A program made the position numbers and the translations under genes. DNA of 64,000 nucleotides from Beroe forskalii. Its lineage: Eukaryota; Ctenophora; Nuda; Beroida; Beroidae. The stretch's first letter is position 1, and every line of letters begins with the position of its first letter. Positions 22,501 to 34,500 of the stretch are shown one piece after another. The stretch spans positions 1,116,001 through 1,180,000 of the forward strand of contig WFMF01000005.1 of assembly GCA_011033025.1 (NCBI GenBank), in the 5' to 3' direction. The notes beneath the pieces are model-generated. The model made no database searches. It was not told the DNA's origin and worked only from the letters and a program-made list of their open reading frames with translations.

Positions 22501-25500
22501 CTTCGCCGTTGCTTTTCCTCCTTAAAATATTCGGATTTGTCGAATAAATGCAGTTCTGTCCCAGTCTCATTCACAACCCCGTCTTGATTAAAATAGAAGT
22601 ACTTATAATTCTTCCTTCCCAATCGCTTTTTTGTTTAAAAAGGGTTGAGAAAGGCTTTGGAATTTACACTCAGTGTTCTCAATAAAAACGCACTGAAATT
22701 GAGACTAGAAGACCTTCTAGTATCAATTTTCTGCGATTTTGAGCCTAGAACTTTCTCGATTAGGGGATGGGGGTATCAGAAGTGTATTTTTAATAAGAGC
22801 TGTCATTCACAGCTCTTATATAGACTAGGTACTCATAGACTAGGTTTCGTGCGATAAGAACCGGTAATGCACTGTTCCTCGACCGATAAACTCTTCTGGT
22901 ACATCACAGCATAACTGAGATCACATTCAGGTTCCTCGATTAACATGGTATCTGAAGGTATTGCACATAGATCTGATAATTTGGGGCTCGTTGAGACTGT
23001 GAGTGGTCATTGGCCCACTGCCACCTGGGTACTTGGAGTATGGTTGCCACTGCTCTTAAAATGTAGAGTGTGTATTCTGTATAAGTGTATGATATATGCT
23101 TTTATGCAATGTGTGAGAGACGTGGGATTCATGCCCCGGTATATAGGTACATAGTTGTCCTGTATTCAATGTGCATTGTGCACTAAATAACTGAAAACTT
23201 TGGATAGAGGTCCACCACATTCCACAACTAAAATCTCATACGTTATAACAGCATATGAATGAGTTTACTCGCATCAATAACTCAATAATGTATGTTGAGA
23301 GCCTCCTTACAACATAAGATAGTTAACGTAACAATATATATACATGCATTTCTCACTGAGAAAGCGTCAAGTTTGAAATAAGCCTTTCACAAATGCTCAG
23401 TGAGCGAGTATTCTCTTTTTCGAGTAATGTGTACAAAAGTTAAAATAATGTAAACACAGGCTTTAATAGTGTCAACACAGTAATGTATATTGTATAAGAA
23501 GGTGCATAGTCACATGTGAAATGCAGAAAAAGGTACATAGTTTGAATTTGAATTTGAAAATAATTTTTACAGCACAATTACAGTATATATTTTCTCATGG
23601 GAATATTTATAAAAAGGTGCATAGTCACATGTATAATGTATAAGAAGTTGACAAGGTGTATACTCATTTCTCACATGTATGATGTATAAAAAGTGACATT
23701 GTGACAAGATGTATACTCACATGTATGGCTGTCGGATTAGGATGAAGAGTAGCCATGCCAGACTCAATGCACAGTTTCCTCCGGCACTGTAAGCAGGAGA
23801 CAGGTAGGTCAGCTGGGTTGTCATGATCAGGATAAACTTACGTAGGAGGAGCAGTGGCTCGCAGAACAAACCCTTGTCGTTGTAAGATTCGTAGAGCGCA
23901 CTGAAATGTAAGTGTGTGTGAGACTTACAGAACAAACCCTTATCGTTGTAGGATTCGTAGAGCGCACTGAAATGTAAGTGCGTGTGAGACTTCAAAACAT
24001 GTTTAAATTGATACAATACTATGACGTATTGCCGTGAATACTAAGCATGTGCCTTTGTGGGAATATGTAAATGCAATGAATCACATAAGAAAAACGAGTC
24101 CAACGAAGTAATGAGAGCAATTGATTGAGTCCATATTGATTTTGACCCTCGCCCTTCGGGTTGCGCCCACGGGAGGTATTCCAAAATAGAACCAGTAGGC
24201 TCGTGTCCATCATGTATTTATAATACTTTTGTTATCAGCAGTACCATGTGAATGCAACATAGCTGAAGAGTGTGTATTGTGTTTATGGAGATGGATAAGA
24301 CAACGCTTATCCTCATCCTCGCTATTTCAACGCTTCCTGGGGCATCAACTTTAGGTAGGGTTTTAGTTAGCCTGATGGAATGCCCTATTAATTAAAGTGG
24401 CAAACATGAAGTTGCCTGTAGTAGTAACTTATCATAGAAAGCATGCTGAAAAGGAAGCATGACTCCATGAAGCTATCAGGATGCTCGTGTCTCCCCTTAT
24501 TGACTTAAATATCTAGAAAGTAGAAGCACGTTATATACAAACCATGCTCGAAGCCTACAGCAAGTAGTGAAAGCTAAGTACGTCGTGGATTTACATACTA
24601 CACAGTACACAGTGACCATAATAATATATATTAATCATTTCAGATTGGAACACAACTTGTTATCAGGCCGATACTGAGGGGCCGAGTACCGGGGAACAGT
24701 GAACAATGCTGCGGATGGAAGTGATTGCTATTCGTGGAGATCCTACGGTTACACACCTGAAAAGTAAGGAATATGTAGCAATGAATGACAGCGTATAAAG
24801 TAGGTAGGTATCACAGGACAGGGGTAATTATTCGACTATCAGAGTGCTTATAGTCGTCAAAGAGTTTTGAATGGACTCCAAATCATTAATATTTGCCATA
24901 ATATTTGCCATAATATTTGCTCCTATTTTATGGTTAATTTCAGCCATCCCGATGCTGGTCTGGAATCAATTACTGTCGCGATCCAAATAAGCTTCGAGCG
25001 TTTCCATGGTGCTACATTAAGATGCATCACAATATATGGAAGTACTGCGATATACCAGAATGTGGAGGTAATAATCAAAATTAATTGTGAACTATCGCAA
25101 TTTGCCAAAAATAAAATCCTGCATTTTTTGGAGAGTCATGTTGAAACCGTCCAGTCATAAGTTTTGATGACTAGAATAAAAAGAACCGGAGAGAGTTGAG
25201 AATTGATCGCTGTTCATTGTTCAGTATATTTTTCTTTTAGGCCCTTACAAGCAATATCTAATTTTGAATTTTCAAGGAGTCAAATTTTGGTGAACTTAGC
25301 CAATGGCCAGTTTCGAAAAATTAAACTTGATTTTTGGCAAATCGGGATAGAAGTTCCCAAAACAAAATTTACAGGCTAACTTCGATTCTCAAAATTTACT
25401 TTTTTTCCATCCCATAATTTTTTTTCTTGTAGCTATAGCATGCGCTTCTATCATTTCTAGCCAAAACGCTACTTTGACCATCCCCAACCCGAAGACCCTC

Positions 25501-28500
25501 TTACCCCTTTTTAACTTCAGATAAGGAAACAACATGTTATCAGAAGGAGACTAATGGAGTAGAGTACCGCGGGAAGTTAAACATAGCTGATGATGGGTCT
25601 ATTACGGGTAGAGCTTGCATTGATTGGGAAATATTGGGGATCACACCTAAGACGTAAGGAAATATGGATACATGATACTATAATACATCTAATATATCTA
25701 AATTTAAACAGATTCATGATACAGCGTGACAGTAGTGTAGAGGAGAAAATATCTATTTATGTCATCTATATCATGAGAAAAGAGGAATTTTAACGACAGA
25801 AAACAAATTTTAACGTATTGTGCCATTAACATAACGTGGGCTAAGACCCTTAGAGTTTCGGGTTTTTGGGGCCCTCTGATATCAAAGTTATTTCTCAAAG
25901 AGAACCCCTCAGCCCTCAGGGTTGTGAGGGGCTCCTTATGCGGCACAGTGCATCTCCAGATGCGCACTTTAACAACCGGAACCTGGCCAACCTATATTAT
26001 AACTTCACAATACTTTAAATCATGTATCGTCATGTTTAGGTAAAGAGTTTATCACTTCATGGAATACCCAAGACCATACTTTTCATTCTCAAAAATTATT
26101 TTGCTATTGCTTGAATTCTTCTCCGTAGCATTTATTTCAGGCATCCAAATTCTGGAATAGAGGCTAATTATTGTCGCAATCCGGATTCACGGCAAGAAAG
26201 ACCTTGGTGTTACGTCCATGAAGCTTATATGTGGCACCATTGCGACATTCCAAAATGTGAAGGTAAATTATCATTTAAAGTAACTTAGAGTTTATTGACT
26301 GGAGTCGATAAGGGAGTTTCTTAAATGAAATTCACAAACGCAGTATTAGGGCTTCAAATTTATAAAAGATCCACTAAACCATTTGCCCCACTATAATTTG
26401 ATAGATGATTCATCATGTTTAGAGCCCGTTCCTATATTCTATTTACTTATTTACCCTGTTTGTATGCCCGCTTCACTTTGTTTATTTCCCTGGCCCCGTT
26501 TATTCACATAAAATCAATTTACCCGGTGCAATGTATATATTTTTTACTCCGAGATTGATATTACAAGGCCTTAGAATGAGGAGGGCACCGAAAAAACCCG
26601 TAAACCTCGAAAAATTAAACCCGTTTTGACTGTTTTCATATTAACTTATATTAAGGATTTAGCAGAGTTAAAATCTGCGTGTAGGTACACCTTAAAAATA
26701 CCTCAAATTTGATTGATAAAAATGGTGCCATTTTAGAGAAGGCCTGAAATTTCCAAACGAAAATGGCACCATTTAAGAAAGGTGCCAGATTTTCTGCATA
26801 AAAATGGTACCATAAAACTTGCATAAATTCGGAAAGGGTCAAAATTATCATAGAAATGGAAACATTTCAGAAAAGACCCAAAGTTCCAGGCAAAATTTGA
26901 AAATTGGTACCATTCAGTGAATGCTGAAAGTCGACCAGCAAAAATAATACCCTTTTCTCCCAAAATTATTTGGTTAAACCTCCTCATATTCCTATAAACC
27001 CCGAAAAATTAAGCTTCATTCGCCAATTTTCATATCCACCCAGGGTATTACGTGTGTAGTAAGCGGAATTAGAGTACCGCTATCGAACGCAAAATTGAGA
27101 AACTTGAACTGATCACAGTTTAAACATTTCAGATAGGAATACAGCTTGTTTTGAGACAGACACAAAAGGGTCAGAGTACCGAGGAGAGGTGAAAATAGCT
27201 GAAGATGGGAGTCGGTGCTACAAGTGGTCACCGCATGGGTACACGAAGGAAAAGTAAGGGAATCATTTGCATTACTACCCTGCAGTGTAATTACCTTTTG
27301 AATGTTAATCATGTAATATCGCCGTACCCAGCATTTGAATTACTGTCCAATACGTGTGTAATTATTATTTTCAACTTTTGAATAACTGTTTTCATCTGTT
27401 GAATTACTATATTAATACCACAGTTGAAAATAGTTATTCAACAGTTGGAAATAGTAATTCAACAGTTGGAAGTAGCAATTTGAGTAATTTCAAATTATTT
27501 TTAGGCCTCCTTTGGAGTTAGGACAATAATAAATCTCTAATTTGACCACTTTTGCATATATTTTGGCCAATTTTACTTCGGAGAAAAAATTTTAAGCCTT
27601 GAACATGACAGTAACACTGAGCAACAATTGTTTCAAAGAAGCATTGAGTTCCCAACGCCTTTTCATTCCAACCCTTATTCCAGGTATCCTGATGCTGATA
27701 TGCGATGGAATTTTTGTCGTAATCCCGATAATAAAGAGAAACCATGGTGTTATACAGTTGATTATAGTGATGTATGGCGGTACTGTGACATTCCAGAATG
27801 TAAAGGTGAAATGATATGAAAAACACAATCTACATCAATCCTAAATACAGTAACATTTTGTATCCATGTATACATGTTACAGTATCCATTATTCAAAAAA
27901 TTAAATATTATGGTTCCTATTATAATCATTATACCTCATTGGACAAAATTATCACAGACTTAAGTTTCACGGACATTAATTTATTCACGCTTGATCCTGT
28001 CAGTTCAAATTTTCAACAAAAATTCGACATTTTCGGCTCCTTTTTTCCATTTCCGTCCACGATTTGAATACTTGAATTATTTTTCAAAATTTTTCGTAGA
28101 TTTATAAGAATAAATTTCCATATTGCAGTTACAAAATATGGAAAAGAAGTATAATTTGCCGAAGAGTTATATTTTTGGTGCGTTTTAAGAGATGGAGTCA
28201 GAAAATCTTGCGTCCGTCCGCTTGAAATTTTAAGAGGAAAAAGAGGAGTTAATTTTCACGGACCTGATATTCATAGACATTAGTATCACGACATTATTTT
28301 CAAGGAAATCAATATTCACGCAGAGGTGCTCAGCATGACTGTAATGTCCGTGATAATTATATCCGATAAGGTTTATGATATATACATACTATCTTGATGA
28401 ATTCAGAAATTATGAAATGGTCAAAGGCCCATTTCAAAAACAAAGCAATATTTTATAAGACATCTGATTGATAATCGTATGTTTATTTAACGATTATTCA

Positions 28501-31500
28501 TACTGTCGTAAACAAAGGAATGATTAGTTGATAGATCATGAATATATGAAAGTGGACAAATATCCCAAGAGCAGCTGATAATAAGATGGGTCAAAGAGCA
28601 ACGCCCTCATAGATAACCTGTATTGATTAAGTGTTAGCTTACCTACTTACCTATAGTATCCCGAAATTACTCAATCAGCGTGCGAGTTGAAACTCAATTC
28701 GCTCGTTAATTGGTCAATTTAAAAGGGAGCTACGGACATTGGTCATGTGGTTAAGTTAATAATCATACGTAACCAAAAGTAACTTCCCAATGACTAGATT
28801 ATCATCAAAATGATGGTAGTCCTCCAAGTAATCAATCAGATAAACTATGCGCTGGAAATACTAACTTAGGTATTTCTTTATTCATAATTTATTATAACTC
28901 ATTCCCTATTCCAAATAACTTCCCACAAATAAATGGCATGGACATTGGACTCTGAACTTCTGTAAACTGTTGGCAGATATACTTCACTTCCGGTGAGTTT
29001 GTAAAAACCGAATGAAAATGAGTACGTCTGAGGGGCGTTTATTACAAGATGTTTCGAGTTACCATTTTATAAAAACCAACAACCTGTTATTCTGTTACCT
29101 TGGATATACAACTATTTAGATTGAAATAAATCATTAACTTATCAATCAAGTTTATCATAAATTAAAATTTCCTGCAGGTCTCAGCGCACAGATGACATCA
29201 TGGGCAGTGGACGCTGGACACATTATCCTATAACGTAATTTGAATCTTGGTGGCTCACTGACCTCAGGCCTGGTGGGGATTATGCCGTGTGTTATCTTGA
29301 ATATCTTCTTTTACTTTAACTACTTACTAATTGTTGCTGAATTTTTCAATTACCAACCAAAAGTTGTAAATTGGAAACCTTAATTTGTAAATTGAGGTAC
29401 ATGTGAATAATGATACAATACAATAAAGCTAAAAGCAATAGCTATCATTAGATAGTTTTATTAAGTATTAAATTGTACGTTACAATGTTTTTCTCTTATC
29501 TAGATGAGGCAATTTATGAAGCCTTGATTTCATTTCGATTTGTGTTTCTCAGTAGTCTTTTGTTTTCATTCAGAGTTTAAAGGGTTTTTTTTAAATTTAC
29601 GAAGTACTTGCTGCATCATCGTTGAAGGAGACTGCGTAATGTTTTGTATAGCTATAGATATTGAATATAATGAATGACACTATGTTCAAAGGAAGTGGTC
29701 AATATTATTGGAACCTGTTAATTATCGCTTCATTTTATAATTCATTGATCATGCAACTCGTTTTATTTGCAACTCTACCAACCTTATCATTCATTTGAAT
29801 TGTGGAGCCTACTCTGCGGTAAAGGGACACTTGACCCCCCGACATTACATCCCCCGACACTACATCCCCCGACACTACACCCCCCTATTAGAGTACTGTA
29901 AATCTAAAGAGGAAAGCGGGGGATCACACTCTGCACGGGTGTGCTACTAAACGTGTTTTAATAAACTAATGATAGACAGGAACAGAAGCAGGTACTCATG
30001 AAAACGCGTCATAGCGCAACGCTGCTGAATACTCTCAGTTTGTTGAAGGCATGCCGCATGAAACCAGAGACACCGCACAAATTTCATAAGGATATTTCCA
30101 AAAATGAATGTTTATTCGCAAACAGGGGCTAAATAACTTTGCGCGCTTGTTTCAGGAATTTACATGGATCAGTATCTGCTTATATCAGAAGGGAAATTTA
30201 AGCGCTCGTAAAAGTTAGAGAAAATAGACTTTACTCTTGAATCTAGGAGCTCTGGTACCACATTCATGTGACACAGACTTGACGAATGCATTTGGCTAGT
30301 TAGGGCCTAGGGTGTTCGAGTGATCATAGTCCATTGGACAATGATCGAAATGTCCAAATGCCACCTGCGTTCTTCAACCAGGTCCACTGCAGTGGTGTGC
30401 AATGAGCGTGTTTTCTAAACACCTCGCATAACTTTATAGTCTACGATAGGTTATAAAACCTGCGCTGGACGGCATAAAAAGGGGTAATTTGGGCGGTAGC
30501 CGGGTGTTCCGGGTTCCCCATACTAATCGCATCGACCAATCGGGTGGAGGCGGAATCACAGAGGGCCACTCGGGTTCTCTAACTCTTTGTGAACATACCG
30601 TTGACCCACGGGATGCCGTTTTAACCAAATAGCTACTGGAGGAATGCGTCTCTTTCACTCGATTTCACTTCTTAGAACAGCTACTAGCACTCGATTTCAC
30701 CTCTTAGAGCAACTAATAGCATTCGATTTCACCTCAACCAGCCAATAGAGCAAGAGGCGAGAAAACCGGCCCCCTGGGAGTCGTTGGTGACCATTGTGAT
30801 TTGAACAAGTAACCTCACCACTTCGAATCCACTACTCAAAAATTTGTTTAGTTGATTTTGACATGTTGTTCTACAAGTAAAGTTCTGAATTTCACGAACG
30901 CTCACCTTCCAGATGAGCATAGGCCATAGTGTTGCTGAAATCTTGTCGAATACTCATTTTTTCAATAGTACCGCGCCCAAAAATAAGCTAGTACAGTAGT
31001 AAATAGTTTCAATCTAACTCATAAAACTTATGAATTATAACTTACTCATTTTGTCGATCAACAAATTACAGTACAACGAAGTCAATAATACACCCAAGAG
31101 AGCATAGTAGATAGTACTATAGTAGGACCGCGTGTTGTATCACGATACTAAGTCAACTTGAAGGACTGCAGGGGAGGAAATTAAGCGCCTGCATACGGGA
31201 ACAACGGACAATCAAGAATTTTACCGGCAGGCGCGATTCTTGTTTCTTCTGTTACCGTGGTTTTTCTCTTATCTTTCTGACTTAAATTTGAAGTTCCATA
31301 GCACATTTCCCACTTTGGGCCACATTTCCCACTTTGGGCCACCTTTGATGAGTTTCCTCTTTGGGCTACCTTTCATTAATCGGAAGTATTTCTTATTAAT
31401 AAGGCTTAAAAGATACATTTTTCCATTACCTATAAGGAGCCATCCAATCTTTTGAATTTTCAAGATTTATTAATCTCTCGAAATCTTTTTTATTGACTTA

Positions 31501-34500
31501 ACTTTTTTCAGGGAAGTCTGACATTACATTATGCAATTAGACGTAATTTCTATTTCTATTTCTAGATTTCTTTTCTAGTATGAACGGGAGAAATTGAAAA
31601 TGAATGAACTGACATGTCTCATCCTTATCTTCATAACTTTGATTTTCACTGAAATTTCTTCCTTAAGTAAGTAACATTCCTCTATTGAAAATATTATAAC
31701 TTTATTAATATTACTCTCATCTTGGTATCTTTACGAATATATGAAAACATTTGAAAATGACTTCTCAATACGGATGAAAAATTCAAAATTTCGTGAAAAA
31801 GTATTTTGAAACTCCTAAAGAGTAAAGCCATTTCAATTGAACACTTTGATGTCACACCACGAGTTATAAATTCCACAGATTGGAAGAAGGTTTGTTACCA
31901 AGCGGAGACTTTAGGCAAGGAGTACCGCGGGACAGTAGATACGACTGAAGAGGGGTACTTATGTCAGAGGTGGAATTCTCAAAGCCCGCATCAGCATCGT
32001 CGTACTTCTTCTGCGTATGTGATATCATCATTATCGATGATATAGTGATATATTCCATCTGTAATAAATTAATTGTAGATATTTTTTTTCTTGGAAGTAA
32101 TTTCTCAAATTTCTTTTCTCAAATACAGGTAGGAAGCATTTGAAAGAATTAGGTATTAAAGCTAGACGAAGTCGGTAGTTGAATGTTTTCTTTGTCACAT
32201 TATATTATGTTTAATAAATTATTGAAAAGGCCTATCTTGTGCCTTTTTTTCTCAGTTTTCCGAAAGCTGGTCTAAAATCCAACTATTGCCGTAACCCTGA
32301 CAACAAAGACAGACCCTATTGCTTCACAACAAACCCTGATGTACGAATAGGTTACTGTGATATCCCCGAATGTCAAGGTAAGTTGTAGCCTCACTTCACA
32401 CTACACGAATAGCACATTTCAACAAGGAATTTTACGGTTGCACTCTGTAAGTTCAAATTCATTGAAGTTTTACGGTCGACACTTACAATGATACGGATAA
32501 TCACATGATTGTCGAAATATCCTTGTGAAAATACTTCTCGTTTCAGTTAATAATCTAAACTTCTGCATCTGAATTCTGAGCATTATTTCTTGGGCTAACG
32601 ATTTTTAAACTCCAATTTCCTCAATGTTATTAAGTGTTTTCGATGTTGCATTAATAAAATGGATAAAGTGGCATCCCTTTTATGTAACCATTAATTAATT
32701 CATTATTCGAAGGAGTGAGGTTTCGAATGTTAAATTTCAACTAATATGAATTTGATAAGATTCCAAAGCATGTACATGCGTCTGTACGTCCTATAGGTTA
32801 TGGCGACGTATAGTTTTTTTTGTCTTGAAGCTAGTGGTTTCGGTTGAGGTGAGTAGAGCAGTCACTGAGCGTATTGGCGACTACCGTGGTGAATACTTGG
32901 TCTTAGAAGCCAATAACCGTACATGTCATATGTGGTGTATACTGTACATTCGTTTGACTATGAAAGTTTCGTGAATTGATAACCATGATTATATTATGTA
33001 TTTTGTACAGGTTTAGTTAGCATTTCTCTGCTTTAATTTCCTACTAATAATTTCGTATGAATAAAAAGACAGATCATATTGTAGCACTTCTGTTATTGTC
33101 ATTTATAATGGTTCGTGGAGTACAAAATAACAATGATTGATAATGATCTAATCTAACACACAACACGTGTAACATTACCCGAATATCTCGCTTTGTTTAT
33201 CTTTGAGGTCGAATCTCCAAAGCCGGAAGAGGATGAGGAAGAGGAAGACAATGATGGCAAACTCAACAACGAGCAGCATGGTGGCGAGAAAGTTGACACC
33301 CTGAACAGCAGAAAGTTGGTTACAGTCTTACTAAACTCTGAACATTAGAATATAGAATAACAAGCTAAATGTAAGTTACAGAAACCAAACCTTTAGAAGA
33401 TAAAACAGGTTCATTGTTTTATCAAACAGTGTAGGTACTTCACTTCCTGTTTAGAAGCTTAGAAAACGTGTACCGCGATATTTCAATAATAAGTAGTTCA
33501 CGGCTCTATCATTAACTCATTAATTGGAACGCTAAGTTGATTGAAACCGATTGAAACGCTAATTAGATTGAAACCAATTGACACGATGATGATACACGTC
33601 TCTCTTTCTATCTCGGGTGCAGACTGTAGAACACACCATACCTGCAGTGGTGATGAGTAGCAACTGACACTGTTGTCGTAGAACCACTGGTTCCACACAA
33701 TGGCTCCTCCGTCGTTATACTTCACGGTCACGGAGACAGGCGACCAGCTGTCACAAGCGTACATGCGCAGACTCAGGGCGGTCATCGGAACAAACGCGAT
33801 CAGGATGAACATGATCCAGATCCGCCGGACTCCCGTCTGAAATGCATGAAGTGTTCAAGTGTCAGGGTCTGAAATGTATGAATGTATGAAGTGTCAGGGT
33901 CTGAAATGCTTGACGTGTCAGGGTCTGAAATGCTTGACGTGTCAGGGTCTGAAATGTATGACGTGTCAGGGTCTGAAATGTATGAAGTGTCAGGGTCTGA
34001 AATGCTTGACGTGTCAGGGTCTGAAATGTATGACGTGTCAGGGTCTGAAATGTATGACGTGTCAGGGTCTGAAATGTATGACGTGTCATGGACCGATGAA
34101 GTAATCAATAGAATCTCCATTACAATTTAAGAATTTATACGTAACACATCATACAGGGATAATGAAAAGTTTGCAGTTTGATGGCACAGGTTATCAAATG
34201 AAATCAATTAGGGACATAACGAGTGCTAAATAGTGATCCAATCAAATCTCTCTATCAAATGCCAGTGAATAATCAAACCACTTTAAGATACTCCTATCTA
34301 TTGTCTGCAGTGTACGTATTTGATCCTTGTGTATTTTGTATTTGAGTAGAGGAGAGTTAAATAATTACCTCGCCAACAGCTGAATCCCTTGGGGGTTATA
34401 TTTCAACACCGTAGTATCGTAAATAAGGCTTACAAGTTACACTTTACAGTACTACTATGGCACAGTGTAATTACGTAATTACGTATTTACGATGCTGCTC

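Noticed and set aside
33800-34130. SDPDTSYI repeat proteins on both strands
   Set aside because: Arise from the 24-bp minisatellite, whose length is a multiple of three; they lie in a receptor intron and have no start or splice context.
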